Shown: one piece after another, positions 32,436 through 41,239 of the stretch
How the letters are laid out: every line of letters starts with the position of its first letter
How positions within the stretch are numbered: position 1 is the stretch's first letter
Assembly: GCA_964424555.1 (NCBI GenBank)
Contig: CAYRIX010000006.1
Span: 4,843 to 68,842 of the forward strand
DNA from: UMGS172 sp964424555
GTDB taxonomy: Bacteria; Bacillota; Clostridia; Oscillospirales; Acutalibacteraceae
DNA: 64,000 bases
Reading direction: 5' to 3'
Program-made: the position numbers and the translations under genes
The notes under the pieces: generated by a model
What the model saw: the letters and a program-made list of their open reading frames with translations, nothing else
The model's database searches: none
What the model was told of the DNA's origin: nothing

Positions 32436-33473
32436 ATGAAGCTGACCTTCAGATGGTACGGAGATAATGATCCCGTAACTTTGGAAAAGATCCGTCAGAT
32501 ACCCACAATGTCGGGTATCGTTTCGGCAGTTTATGATGTTGCACCGGGCGGTGTGTGGAGCCGTGAGAGCATTGCCGAACTCAAAAAAAGGGCCAACGAT
32601 GCAGGCCTTGAGTTTGAGGTTGTTGAAAGCGTTCCCGTCCCCGAGGATATCAAGCTCGGTAACGAGAAGGCACCCCAGCTTATTGAAAACTATTGCGAGA
32701 ACATCCGTCGCTTGGGTGAAGCAGGCGTTAAGTGTGTTTGCTATAACTTTATGCCCGTGTTCGACTGGCTGAGAAGCGAGCTTGAGCACGCTCAGCCTGA
32801 CGGTGCTAATGCACTTGCCTACGACCACGCAGAGGTTCTTAAAATGGACCCTCTAAAGAGCGAGCTTTCTCTCCCCGGTTGGGATGCAAGCTACACCAAA
32901 GAGGGACTACGTGATCTGCTTAACCAATACAAGGAGATCGGCGAGGATAAACTCTGGGAGAACCTTGAGGTGTTCCTGAAGGCTGTTATCCCCGTTGCCG
33001 AGGAGGTTGGCATCAAAATGGCCATCCATCCCGACGATCCTCCGTGGGGAATGTTTGGACTTCCCCGTATCATCACCTGCGAGGAGAACTATGACCGTTT
33101 CCTGAAGCTGGTTGACTCCCCTGCCAACGGTCTGACCTTCTGCACAGGTTCTTTAGGTGCCGACCCCAACAACGACCTTATTAACATGGCATCGAAGTAT
33201 GCTGACAGAATTCATTTCCTGCATCTTCGCAACATCAAATACGATGGTGACCGTTGTTTCGAAGAGGTTGGTCATCCTACCGAGTGCGGCTCTATCGATA
33301 TGTTCGGTATTGTTAAGGCTCTTGTCGATAAGAATTGGGACGGCTACGTCCGACCTGACCACGGCCGCATGATATGGGGCGAGAAAGGCCGCTATGGCTA
33401 CGGTTTGTTTGACCGTGCCTTGGGCGCAACCTATATCGCAGGTTTATTTGAGGCCATCGAAAAGCTTAAATGA
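32436..33473 (+). CDS. uxuA: D-mannonate dehydratase
   Basis: A 345-residue xylose-isomerase-fold enzyme that dehydrates D-mannonate to 2-keto-3-deoxygluconate in hexuronate breakdown. It begins MKLTFRWYGDNDPVTL and has the family segments MSGIVSAVYDVAPGGVW, CYNFMPVFDWLRSEL, MAIHPDDPPW, LTFCTGSLGAD, HFLHLRN and YVRPDHGRMIWGE; the His, Cys and Asp residues here bind the metal and substrate. Length is normal. First gene of a run of nine on the plus strand with gaps of 12-22 bases for the first seven genes. Confidence 0.94.
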   Translation: MKLTFRWYGDNDPVTLEKIRQIPTMSGIVSAVYDVAPGGVWSRESIAELKKRANDAGLEFEVVESVPVPEDIKLGNEKAPQLIENYCENIRRLGEAGVKCVCYNFMPVFDWLRSELEHAQPDGANALAYDHAEVLKMDPLKSELSLPGWDASYTKEGLRDLLNQYKEIGEDKLWENLEVFLKAVIPVAEEVGIKMAIHPDDPPWGMFGLPRIITCEENYDRFLKLVDSPANGLTFCTGSLGADPNNDLINMASKYADRIHFLHLRNIKYDGDRCFEEVGHPTECGSIDMFGIVKALVDKNWDGYVRPDHGRMIWGEKGRYGYGLFDRALGATYIAGLFEAIEKLK

Positions 33474-33485
33474 GGAGTGTAATTT

Positions 33486-34274
33486 ATGAAATTCGGAGTT
33501 TGCTGTACAACGGTTGATTACTTCCCTCGTATAAAATCGCTCGGTTACGATTATGTTGAGGTCGGTTTTGCAACCATTACCAATATGGATGATGAAAAGT
33601 TCGAAGCTTTGGCCAACGCCCTTAAGGCTAACGGACTTAAGGCCGAGGCCGCCAACGGCTTCTTCCCCGGCGACAAGGTTCTGACCGGTCCCGAGGCCGA
33701 CCATTCCTTCATCCCTGAGTATGTTGAAAAGGGTATGAAGCGATTTAAGGCTATCGGCGGTGAGGTTGCTGTTTTAGGTAGCGGTAAGGCAAGAAACATC
33801 CCCGAAGGCTTTGACCAAACCAAAGGTGAGGAGCAGTTTATTGAGGTTTTGAGAATGTCGGCCGACATTGCCGCAAAATACGGCATTAAGATCGTTATTG
33901 AGCCGCTCAACACAAACGAAACCAACCTTATAAACACCGTTCAGCAGAGCTTGGACATCATTGCACGTTGTGGTCATCCCAACGTATGCACTCTGGCCGA
34001 CTTCTACCACGTTTTCCAGAACGGTGAGACTATGGATGCCGTTGAAAACGCAGGTAAGTTACTTATTCACACCCACCTTGCCCGTGCAAACGAAGACCGT
34101 CAGATGCCGAGAACAGCAGAGGATCTTGAGGCCTGCAAGGTTTGGGCTGCCGCTCTTAAAAAGTGCGGCTACAATGCACGTATGAGCCTTGAAGGCAGCT
34201 TTAAGCCCGAATTCACACAAACCATTGAGGACGTACTTCCTGCTCTCGATATTTTCAAAAATATCGTCGGCTGA
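33486..34274 (+). CDS. sugar isomerase/epimerase-like TIM barrel (1)
   Basis: A 262-residue xylose-isomerase-like protein, closest in pattern to hydroxypyruvate isomerase and ketose 3-epimerases. Probable metal ligands are Glu in VIEPLNTNETN (about 138), Asp in LADFYHVF (about 176), His in LIHTHLA (about 199) and Glu in SLEGSF (about 243). It starts 12 bases after uxuA. Its substrate is unknown; it is not one of the usual hexuronate enzymes. Confidence 0.8.
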   Translation: MKFGVCCTTVDYFPRIKSLGYDYVEVGFATITNMDDEKFEALANALKANGLKAEAANGFFPGDKVLTGPEADHSFIPEYVEKGMKRFKAIGGEVAVLGSGKARNIPEGFDQTKGEEQFIEVLRMSADIAAKYGIKIVIEPLNTNETNLINTVQQSLDIIARCGHPNVCTLADFYHVFQNGETMDAVENAGKLLIHTHLARANEDRQMPRTAEDLEACKVWAAALKKCGYNARMSLEGSFKPEFTQTIEDVLPALDIFKNIVG

Positions 34275-34291
34275 AATAAAGGAGAATTTTC

Positions 34292-35116
34292 ATGAGTAAA
34301 ACAGTTGTAATCACAGGCGCAGGCGGCGTTCTTTGCTCTGCCTTTGCCGTACATATGGCATCCTTAGGCCACAAGGTTGCCGTGCTTGACCTTAACTTAG
34401 AGGCCGCCGAAAGAACAGCCGCCGACATTACCGCTAACGGCGGTGTTGCCAAGGCCTACAAGACCAACGTTCTTGACAGGGACTGCATTCAGGCGGTGCA
34501 CGATGCTATAGTCAACGACCTTGGTCCTTGTGAGATACTTATCAACGGTGCAGGCGGTAACAACCCCAAGTGCACCACCTTGCACGAGACCTTCCAGCCC
34601 GGTGATGAGCAGGATCAGGATTTCCTGACCTTCTTCAATCTTGACAAGTCGGGCTTCCAGTTTGTTTTTGACCTCAATATTATGGGCACCCTGCTCCCAA
34701 CTCAGGTCTTTGCAAAAGATATGATAGGTAAAGAGGGTTGCTGTATTTTGAACATTTCTTCGATGAATGCTTTCAGACCCCTTACCAAGATTCCTGCATA
34801 CAGCGCTGCAAAAAGTGCTGTAAGTAACTTCACGCAGTGGTTGGCTGTTCACTTTGCCGAAACAGGTATTCGTGTCAACGCAATGGCTCCCGGCTTCTTT
34901 GTAACCCATCAGAACAAGGCTCTCCTCTTTAATGAGGACGGCACCCCCACCGCCCGTACAAGCAAGATTCTGAACGCTACCCCGATGAAGCGTTTCGGCA
35001 AGCCCGAAGAGCTGCTTGGAACCTTGGAGTTCTTGACCGACAGCGAGAAATCGGCATTCGTCACGGGCGTTGTTATTCCTGTTGACGGCGGTTTCTCGGC
35101 ATACTCGGGAGTTTGA
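34292..35116 (+). CDS. uxuB: SDR-family oxidoreductase, D-mannonate oxidoreductase type
   Basis: A 274-residue short-chain dehydrogenase. The NAD site is VVITGAGGVLCSA, the active site is ISSM with PAYSAAKSAV (Tyr and Lys of YxxxK), and the NGAGGNNPKCTT segment with the inserted loop after it resembles the SDR form of fructuronate reductase known in Bacillus and Clostridia (YjmF/UxuB). Position beside uxuA supports reduction of D-fructuronate to D-mannonate. Another polyol or sugar-acid substrate is possible. Confidence 0.8.
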   Translation: MSKTVVITGAGGVLCSAFAVHMASLGHKVAVLDLNLEAAERTAADITANGGVAKAYKTNVLDRDCIQAVHDAIVNDLGPCEILINGAGGNNPKCTTLHETFQPGDEQDQDFLTFFNLDKSGFQFVFDLNIMGTLLPTQVFAKDMIGKEGCCILNISSMNAFRPLTKIPAYSAAKSAVSNFTQWLAVHFAETGIRVNAMAPGFFVTHQNKALLFNEDGTPTARTSKILNATPMKRFGKPEELLGTLEFLTDSEKSAFVTGVVIPVDGGFSAYSGV

Positions 35117-35137
35117 TTTTAAAAGGAGAATACAACA

Positions 35138-35977
35138 ATGACTGATTTTATTATTAATGCATTCGCTGACGAGTCCAGCTCGGAGTTGCTCGGTCAGATC
35201 GACGCTTTAAAAAGAAACAACCTGCAGGGTCTTGAGATCCGTAACGTAGCAGGCAAAAACATTGCCGATATCCCGATGAATGAGATAAAGGAGATTGGCA
35301 AAACCGTTGAGAACAATGGCTTGAACGTATGGTCGATCGGCTCTAGGTTGGGCAAGATCAAGATAACCGACGATTTTGCACCCCATCTTGATGAGTTCAA
35401 GCGTACCATTGAGATAGCTCACACCTTGAAGGCTGACTACATTCGTCTTTTCAGCTTCTATATGCCCAAAGACGAGGACCCCACCCCCTACCGTGACGAG
35501 GTATTCGAGAGAATGTCCAAATTCCTCGAGGCCGCCAAGGGTAGCGGAGTTAAGCTTTGCCACGAGAACGAAAAAGGCATCTACGGTGACATTGCATCCC
35601 GTTGCCTTGAGATCCACAAAGCAATGCCCGAGTTTGGTTGCATCTTCGACCCTGCCAACTACATTCAGTGCGGTCAGGACACCTTGCAAGCATGGGAAAT
35701 ACTGAAAGATCACGTCTCCTATATGCACATAAAGGACGCTTTGGCCGATGGCAAGGTCGTTCCTGCAGGCAAGGGTGTCGGCAACCTGCCCGAGATACTC
35801 AAAATGTATGCCGCCCAGGGTGGCAAGGGTGTAACCTTAGAACCCCACCTTTCGATCTTCAAGGGCCTCGCAGGACTTGAGCGTGAGGGTGAAAAGAGTG
35901 TTATCGGTGCTTACCAATACCCCACTAAGGAAGCCGCTTTCGATGCCGCAGTTGCCGCTTTGAGAGAGATAATCTAA
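35138..35977 (+). CDS. sugar isomerase/epimerase-like TIM barrel (2)
   Basis: A 279-residue xylose-isomerase-like protein. Candidate metal ligands: Glu in LCHENEKGIYGD (about 147), Asp in CIFDPANYIQCG (about 174), His in YMHIKDAL (about 200) and Glu in TLEPHL (about 238). It starts 21 bases after the SDR gene, with ribosome site AAAAGGAGAATA. More distant from the two copies that follow than they are from each other. Confidence 0.8.
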   Translation: MTDFIINAFADESSSELLGQIDALKRNNLQGLEIRNVAGKNIADIPMNEIKEIGKTVENNGLNVWSIGSRLGKIKITDDFAPHLDEFKRTIEIAHTLKADYIRLFSFYMPKDEDPTPYRDEVFERMSKFLEAAKGSGVKLCHENEKGIYGDIASRCLEIHKAMPEFGCIFDPANYIQCGQDTLQAWEILKDHVSYMHIKDALADGKVVPAGKGVGNLPEILKMYAAQGGKGVTLEPHLSIFKGLAGLEREGEKSVIGAYQYPTKEAAFDAAVAALREII

Positions 35978-35991
35978 ATAGGTACATTGTT

Positions 35992-36753
35992 ATGAAATTA
36001 GGCGTTCAGATTTTTACCGTCCGTGATTTTTGCAAAGACCTTGAAGGGTTTTCGGAATCGCTCAAAAGAATAGCCGATATCGGTTATTCTTCTGTTCAGA
36101 TCAACGGAGTTTGTACTTACGAGGCCGAATGGTTGAAGGAACAGATCGACAGCATCGGTATTGAGTGCGTCATGCCCAACGCAGGTGAACTCAATGTTGC
36201 AAGGAACACCGAAAAGGTAATTGAAAATCATAAAATAATCGGTTCAAAGTACGTCAGTGCCAACCATGTCAATGTCCGAGAGCTCGGCTCCAAAGGTTTT
36301 ATTGACGCATACCGTGAGCCAATGAAAAAACTGCGTGAGGCAGGCTTGAAGCTATTGAGGCATAACCACGACCACGAGTTTTTGCGTGAAGCCAACGGCA
36401 GGATCATTCAGCAAAATCTTATGGATGAAACCGCCCCCGAAGAAATGGGCTTTGTGCTCGATCTTTTCTGGGTGCAGGCAGGCGGGGGTGACCCAATATG
36501 GTGGCTAAATCACCTAAAAGGTCGCATTCCCGTGGTGCATTTCAAGGATATGACTTATGGCCTTGTAAACGGAGAATACGGTAGGAAGATCGCTCCCATC
36601 GGCGAAGGCAATATGAACCACGAAGGCATTATTCAAGCCTGCTATGACAGCGGTGTCGAACACGCTATCGTCGAGCTCGACCATTGCTACGGCGAAGATC
36701 CGTTTGAATGCCTTAAGCGCAGTTTCGACTATTTGAAAGATAAGATCAGATAA
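35992..36753 (+). CDS. sugar isomerase/epimerase-like TIM barrel (3)
   Basis: A 253-residue xylose-isomerase-like protein beginning MKLGVQIFTVRDFCKDLEGF. It is a clear paralogue of the next gene: both share VQIFTVRDFCK/AQFYTIREFCK, the HNHDHEF/HNHDAEF block, FVLDLFWVQAGGGDPIWWLN and the ending HCYGEDPFECLKRS. The ribosome site is weak. Substrate unknown. Confidence 0.8.
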   Translation: MKLGVQIFTVRDFCKDLEGFSESLKRIADIGYSSVQINGVCTYEAEWLKEQIDSIGIECVMPNAGELNVARNTEKVIENHKIIGSKYVSANHVNVRELGSKGFIDAYREPMKKLREAGLKLLRHNHDHEFLREANGRIIQQNLMDETAPEEMGFVLDLFWVQAGGGDPIWWLNHLKGRIPVVHFKDMTYGLVNGEYGRKIAPIGEGNMNHEGIIQACYDSGVEHAIVELDHCYGEDPFECLKRSFDYLKDKIR

Positions 36754-36767
36754 GAAGGAGTAACAAT

Positions 36768-37517
36768 ATGCAGTTAGGTGCGCAGTTTTACACAATTCGT
36801 GAATTTTGCAAGACGCCCGAAGGTATTGCAGAATCGCTAAAAAAAGTAGCCGACATCGGCTACAAGACCGTTCAGATATCGGGCACCTGTGCCTTCGATC
36901 CCGAATGGATGAGAGACGAGCTTAAAAAGAATGACCTTAAATGCGTCATCACTCACACCAAGCCCGACCGCATCGTCGGTGAGACCGAGGCTGTTATTGA
37001 GGAGCACAAGACCTTTGGTTGCAACCGCATCGGTATAGGCTTCTATGACGTTGCCAAAAACGGCGTTCAAGCCTTTATCGACTATTATAAAGATTCGGCA
37101 AAGCTTATAAAAGAAAAAGGAATGTTCCTTTCCTATCACAACCACGATGCCGAATTTATGAAATTAGACGGCAAGCTTATCATAGATCACATTCTTGATG
37201 TGTTCACACCCGATGAAATGGGCTTCACCCTTGACACCTATTGGGTGCAATCGGGCGGTGCAGACCCCATTTGGTGGTTGAATAAATTAAAAGGAAGAAC
37301 CCCCTGCATCCACTTTAAGGATATGGCCTTTGTTGAAAAGGAACGCCGAATGGCAGTCATCGGCGAAGGCAATATGAACTTTGAGGGTATCATCAAAGCG
37401 GCAATAGACAACGGTGTTGAGTACGCACTTGTTGAGCAGGACAACTGCTACGGTGAAGATCCGTTTGATTGCTTAAGAAGAAGTTATCAGTATCTTAAGG
37501 CTCAAGGCCTTGAATAA
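36768..37517 (+). CDS. sugar isomerase/epimerase-like TIM barrel (4)
   Basis: A 249-residue paralogue of the preceding protein, so the pair arose by tandem duplication. Conserved features are YHNHDAEF (about residue 122), TLDTYWVQSGGADPIWWL (about 157) and CIHFKDM (about 184). Ribosome site AAGGAG, ATG at 36768. Two copies kept side by side suggest either two related substrates or a heteromeric enzyme. Confidence 0.8.
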   Translation: MQLGAQFYTIREFCKTPEGIAESLKKVADIGYKTVQISGTCAFDPEWMRDELKKNDLKCVITHTKPDRIVGETEAVIEEHKTFGCNRIGIGFYDVAKNGVQAFIDYYKDSAKLIKEKGMFLSYHNHDAEFMKLDGKLIIDHILDVFTPDEMGFTLDTYWVQSGGADPIWWLNKLKGRTPCIHFKDMAFVEKERRMAVIGEGNMNFEGIIKAAIDNGVEYALVEQDNCYGEDPFDCLRRSYQYLKAQGLE

Positions 37518-37532
37518 TTGGAGGTAATTAAA

Positions 37533-38708
37533 ATGGCAGATAAGATTAAACTTGGTATTATCGGTGTAGGTAATATGGGTAGCAGCCACGCAAAGGGCAT
37601 CGCTATCAACAAAGCCAACCCCGAGATCGAATTGGTCGCAGTAGCTGACATTAAGGCAGAACGCCGTCAGTGGGCAAAGGACAATTTACCTGAGTCGGTC
37701 AAGATATTCGAGACCGCAGAGGAAATGCTTGACTCAGGTCTTATAGACTCCTGCTTAGTAGCAGTTCCCCACTACGATCATCCCAAATATGCTATTGAGT
37801 GCTTCAAGCGTCACATCCACGTTCTTGTTGAGAAGCCTGCAGGTGTTTACACCAAGCAGGTCAAGGAAATGATCGAGGAAGCAAAAAAAACCGATACCAC
37901 CTTTGCTATGATGTTCAATCAGCGTACCAACTGCATCTACAGAAAGATGCGTGAGCTTGTTCAGAACGGCGAATATGGCGAAATTAAGCGTACCAACTGG
38001 ATAATCACCAACTGGTACCGTCCTCAGGTTTATTATGATTCGGGCGATTGGCGTGCAACCTGGTCGGGCGAAGGCGGCGGTGTTCTCTTGAATCAGTGCC
38101 CCCACCAGCTTGACCTCTGGCAGTGGATATGCGGTATGCCCTCTAAGATTCAGGCACACCTGCACTTCGGCAAGTGGCACGACATCGAGGTTGAAGATGA
38201 TGTTACCGCTTACTGCGAATACCCCAACGGTGCAACCGGTACCTTTATCACCACCACCGGCGATAACCCCGGTACCAACCGTTTTGAAATTACTCTTGAC
38301 CGTGCTAAGATAGTTGCTGAGGGTGACAAGCTTTATATTTGGGAGCTTCCCGTTGCCACATCCGAATTCACCAAAACTGCTACTACTCCTTTTGCAAGTC
38401 AGAAAGCCGAGTACCGTGAGGTCGAGACCGACGGTTTAAATCTCCAGCACACTGCAGTACGTGATGCTTTTGCCGCACACATCCTTCACGGCACTCCCCT
38501 TATCGCAGGCGGCAAGGAGGGCATCAACGGTCTTACAATATCCAATGCTATGCATTTGTCAGCTTGGTTGGGCAAAATGGTTGACATTCCCTTTGATGAT
38601 GAGTTATACTATACAGAGCTTATGAAGCGTGTTGCAACCTCAAGACGCAAGGAAAACGTCACCGAGGTAGTAGCCGACACCGATTCTTCATACGCAGGAA
38701 CAAAATAA
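37533..38708 (+). CDS. Gfo/Idh/MocA-family oxidoreductase (1)
   Basis: A 391-residue NAD(P)-dependent sugar dehydrogenase-type protein. The nucleotide fold is LGIIGVGNMGSSHAKG; the catalytic Lys is in VEKPAGVYTK (about 101-110), and the conserved active-site His is in LNQCPHQLDLWQW. The ATG at 37533 follows TTGGAGGTAATTAAA. A paralogue of equal length lies 128 bases downstream. Proteins of this family often oxidise a sugar hydroxyl to the 3-keto form. Confidence 0.88.
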   Translation: MADKIKLGIIGVGNMGSSHAKGIAINKANPEIELVAVADIKAERRQWAKDNLPESVKIFETAEEMLDSGLIDSCLVAVPHYDHPKYAIECFKRHIHVLVEKPAGVYTKQVKEMIEEAKKTDTTFAMMFNQRTNCIYRKMRELVQNGEYGEIKRTNWIITNWYRPQVYYDSGDWRATWSGEGGGVLLNQCPHQLDLWQWICGMPSKIQAHLHFGKWHDIEVEDDVTAYCEYPNGATGTFITTTGDNPGTNRFEITLDRAKIVAEGDKLYIWELPVATSEFTKTATTPFASQKAEYREVETDGLNLQHTAVRDAFAAHILHGTPLIAGGKEGINGLTISNAMHLSAWLGKMVDIPFDDELYYTELMKRVATSRRKENVTEVVADTDSSYAGTK

Positions 38709-38738
38709 TTTGGAATAAGGTTTAGTTCAGGCGATTGT

Positions 38739-38795
38739 ACCTCCCTCTGACGAGGGAGGTGGCATTCGCTTTGCGAATATCGGAGGGAGAGAGTC
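38739..38795 (+). repeat. CCTCCCTC-type interspersed palindromic repeat, copy 1
   Basis: ACCTCCCTC (38739-38747) pairs with GAGGGAGGT (38752-38760); next comes a second hairpin ATTCGC-TTT-GCGAAT (38764-38778), then CGGAGGGAGAGAG. A copy in the opposite orientation lies at 63383-63433. It separates the two oxidoreductase genes. Confidence 0.8.
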
Positions 38796-38836
38796 TTTCG
38801 AAATTGGCAAAGCGAATGCTTTTAAGGGGTGTTTTT

Positions 38837-40012
38837 ATGGAAAAGGTAAGGGTTGGAGTAATCGGCTTCGGTAATATGGGTTCGGCTCATGCCAAGCATA
38901 TTTATGACAGACTGATAAACGGCATGGAGCTCACAGCCGTTTGTGACACTGATGAGGCCAAACGTGAAAAGGCCAAAGCGGCATTCCAAAACGTTGAGGT
39001 CTTTGCATCTCACCAAGAGCTTTTAAAAGCAGGCGTTACCGATGCCATAATCATCGCAACACCCCACTATTTCCATTGCCCTATCGCCATTGATGGCTTT
39101 AACGCGGGTCAGCACGTTTTAAGCGAAAAGCCTGCAGGTGTTTACACCAAGCAGATAATCGAAATGAATGACGCTGCAAAGAAAAGCGGTAAGATATTTG
39201 CAATTATGTTCAATCAGCGTACCAATATGCTGTTCAAAAAGGCCCACGATATGGTGCAAAACGGCGAATTGGGCGAGCTGAAAAGAATGGTGTGGATCAT
39301 CACCAACTGGTACCGCACACAGCATTATTACGATTCGGGCTCGTGGAGAGCCACCTGGGCCGGTGAGGGCGGCGGTGTGCTGCTTAATCAGGCACCTCAC
39401 AACCTTGATATATGGCAATGGATATGCGGTCTGCCCAAAAGGGTAAGAGGCTTCTGCTCGGTCGCAAAGTATCACCACATTGAGGTTGAGGACGATGCCA
39501 CCATATATGCCGAATATGAAAACGGTGCAATCGGTATTTTTATAACTTCAACGGGTGAAGCACCCGGCACTAACCGTCTTGAGATCGGCGGCACAAAGGG
39601 AAAAATGGTCATTGAAGGCGGAAAAATGACGGTTTGGAAATTAAAGACCGACGAGCGTGAATTCTGCTTTGAAAGTGAAGACAATTTTGCCGCTATCCCC
39701 TGCGAGATCGAGGTTATCGAGCAGACCGAGAAAGAGTCGGCACATATGGGTATTTTACAGAACTTCACCAACGCAATACTGCACGGTGAGGCGCTTATCT
39801 CCCCCGGTTTTGACGGCATAAATGAGGTTCAGATATCCAATGCGGCCTATCTTTCCTCTTGGAAAGACAAATGGGTCGACCTGCCGGTTTGTAAGGACGA
39901 ATATTACGCCGAACTTAAGAAAAAAGCCGAAAGCTCTGAACTGCATGAGGGGTTAAAAAACGATAAACACGCTGATATGAAATACAGCGAGCGCTGGAGC
40001 GTGAGGTGGTAA
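38837..40012 (+). CDS. Gfo/Idh/MocA-family oxidoreductase (2)
   Basis: A 391-residue paralogue of the 37533-38708 product: VGVIGFGNMGSAHAKH at the nucleotide site, SEKPAGVYTK at the catalytic Lys, the identical FNQRTN segment, and LNQAPHNLDIWQWICG. The ATG at 38837 follows AAGGGGTGTTTTT; a longer frame would read through the interspersed repeat and is rejected. The second of a duplicated pair, it has its own 128-base upstream gap. Confidence 0.88.
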   Translation: MEKVRVGVIGFGNMGSAHAKHIYDRLINGMELTAVCDTDEAKREKAKAAFQNVEVFASHQELLKAGVTDAIIIATPHYFHCPIAIDGFNAGQHVLSEKPAGVYTKQIIEMNDAAKKSGKIFAIMFNQRTNMLFKKAHDMVQNGELGELKRMVWIITNWYRTQHYYDSGSWRATWAGEGGGVLLNQAPHNLDIWQWICGLPKRVRGFCSVAKYHHIEVEDDATIYAEYENGAIGIFITSTGEAPGTNRLEIGGTKGKMVIEGGKMTVWKLKTDEREFCFESEDNFAAIPCEIEVIEQTEKESAHMGILQNFTNAILHGEALISPGFDGINEVQISNAAYLSSWKDKWVDLPVCKDEYYAELKKKAESSELHEGLKNDKHADMKYSERWSVRW

Positions 40013-40090
40013 AGCCTGACGGCTTTACCAATTTAGGCTTCCTCTTAGCGGGAGGCTTGCACAGGTTTTCTAACATATCTCAAATTTATG

Positions 40091-40119
40091 TTGACAACCG
40101 TAAAAGCTGTGTTTATAAT
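40091..40119 (+). promoter_or_regulatory. consensus sigma-A promoter before the phosphoesterase gene
   Basis: TTGACA at 40091-40096, 17-base spacer, TATAAT at 40114-40119. Transcription should begin near 40126. Confidence 0.85.
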
Positions 40120-40125
40120 TATTGT

Positions 40126-40176
40126 GGAGATTATGGAGATACAAAGTTAAATACACTTTGTGTCTCCTTGTTTTTT
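40126..40176 (+). terminator. leader terminator (attenuator candidate)
   Basis: GGAGATACAAAG (40135-40146) pairs with CTTTGTGTCTCC (40156-40167), one G-U, 9-base loop, followed by TTGTTTTTT. It lies between the promoter and the ribosome site GAGGTGA. GGAGAT is also found at 40126-40131, so a competing pairing with TCTCC is possible. Confidence 0.65.
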
Positions 40177-40189
40177 GAGGTGACAAGCC

Positions 40190-41218
40190 ATGAATTTTTC
40201 CGAAAGCATTAATAAAGAAATTGACCGTGTTATTGAAAAAATAACCTCAGTAACCGATAAAAATGCGGTGAACTACGCCATCGTGACCGACACGCACTAT
40301 GACACTCAACAATCGGTCGGAACGCCCGAGTTGGTCGACAATTCGGTCAAAATAATACGTCTGCTTGCCGAAAAGGGCCTTATTGACTTTGCGGCACATT
40401 GCGGCGATATTACAACGGGTTGGAGAAGCGGCGAATCCTGCCGAAAACACACAAAGATCGTTGCCGATTTATTTCAGGACTTCCCCTGCCCCGTTATTTT
40501 CTCGATCGGTAACCACGATTTTAACTCTAACCCCGATACTAAAGACAATCCGGAAGAACAACTCAACCACGAGATCTGGTATGAGCTGACCCAAAAGAAC
40601 TTCCGCAAAGACAACTTTGTCTATGATGACGCAATGCCTGGTTCACTCTATTTTTACGTCGATATTCCCGAAAAAAAGACCCGTGTTGTGTGTCTTGAAT
40701 CGTTCTATTGCCGTGATGTTTCAAAGCAGGTGCGCTTTATTGCCGAAAAAATTTTGACCGTCAAAGATGACGGTTGGAAGTATGTATTTTTGTCCCACGC
40801 ACCCATCGACGTCCGTTACGAGGAGGGCAAAATGAACCACGTTTGCGCAGGCGCCGACGACCTTAAGAAGCTTATCACCGCACTCAATACCCGCACCGTT
40901 GCCGAAACATCGGTCGGCACGTACGATTTCAGCGATTATTGTTCCAATGTCGTAGCATTTAACTGCGGTCATATGCACAGCTCTTATGTTGAGTTTAACG
41001 GCGACCTTAAAATGTTCCACTCGACGACGGGACAGACCGGCTGTGTGGGAAGCGGTCATTTCCGTGAGGTTGACGCCGACGACAACGCTACCGGCCGTCA
41101 TAAACTCACTAATGACGATTCAGAACGTTATCTGTTTGACATTGTCAGCGTTACCGCCGAAAAATATGAGCGTATCCGTTTTGGCAATGGTATTGACAAA
41201 ACCGTAAGCGCAGACTGA
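40190..41218 (+). CDS. calcineurin-like metallophosphoesterase, sugar-cluster associated
   Basis: A 342-residue phosphoesterase with AIVTDTHYDTQ (metal motif I), HCGDITTGWR (II), IFSIGNHDFNSN (III), FLSHAPIDV (IV) and FNCGHMHSS (V). There is no signal peptide. It follows the Gfo/Idh pair but has its own perfect promoter and a leader terminator, so it is likely to be regulated separately. The substrate could be a sugar phosphate or a cyclic nucleotide; unknown. Confidence 0.85.
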   Translation: MNFSESINKEIDRVIEKITSVTDKNAVNYAIVTDTHYDTQQSVGTPELVDNSVKIIRLLAEKGLIDFAAHCGDITTGWRSGESCRKHTKIVADLFQDFPCPVIFSIGNHDFNSNPDTKDNPEEQLNHEIWYELTQKNFRKDNFVYDDAMPGSLYFYVDIPEKKTRVVCLESFYCRDVSKQVRFIAEKILTVKDDGWKYVFLSHAPIDVRYEEGKMNHVCAGADDLKKLITALNTRTVAETSVGTYDFSDYCSNVVAFNCGHMHSSYVEFNGDLKMFHSTTGQTGCVGSGHFREVDADDNATGRHKLTNDDSERYLFDIVSVTAEKYERIRFGNGIDKTVSAD

Positions 41219-41239
41219 AATTTGAATAATTAAATTTTT

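Noticed and set aside
38735..38836. In-frame N-terminal extension of the second Gfo/Idh oxidoreductase
   Set aside because: It translates the interspersed CCTCC repeat, and a clean ribosome site with ATG at 38837 aligns with its paralogue.
40006..40212. 68-codon frame between the second oxidoreductase and the phosphoesterase
   Set aside because: It overlaps the promoter, the leader terminator and the ribosome site of the next gene.
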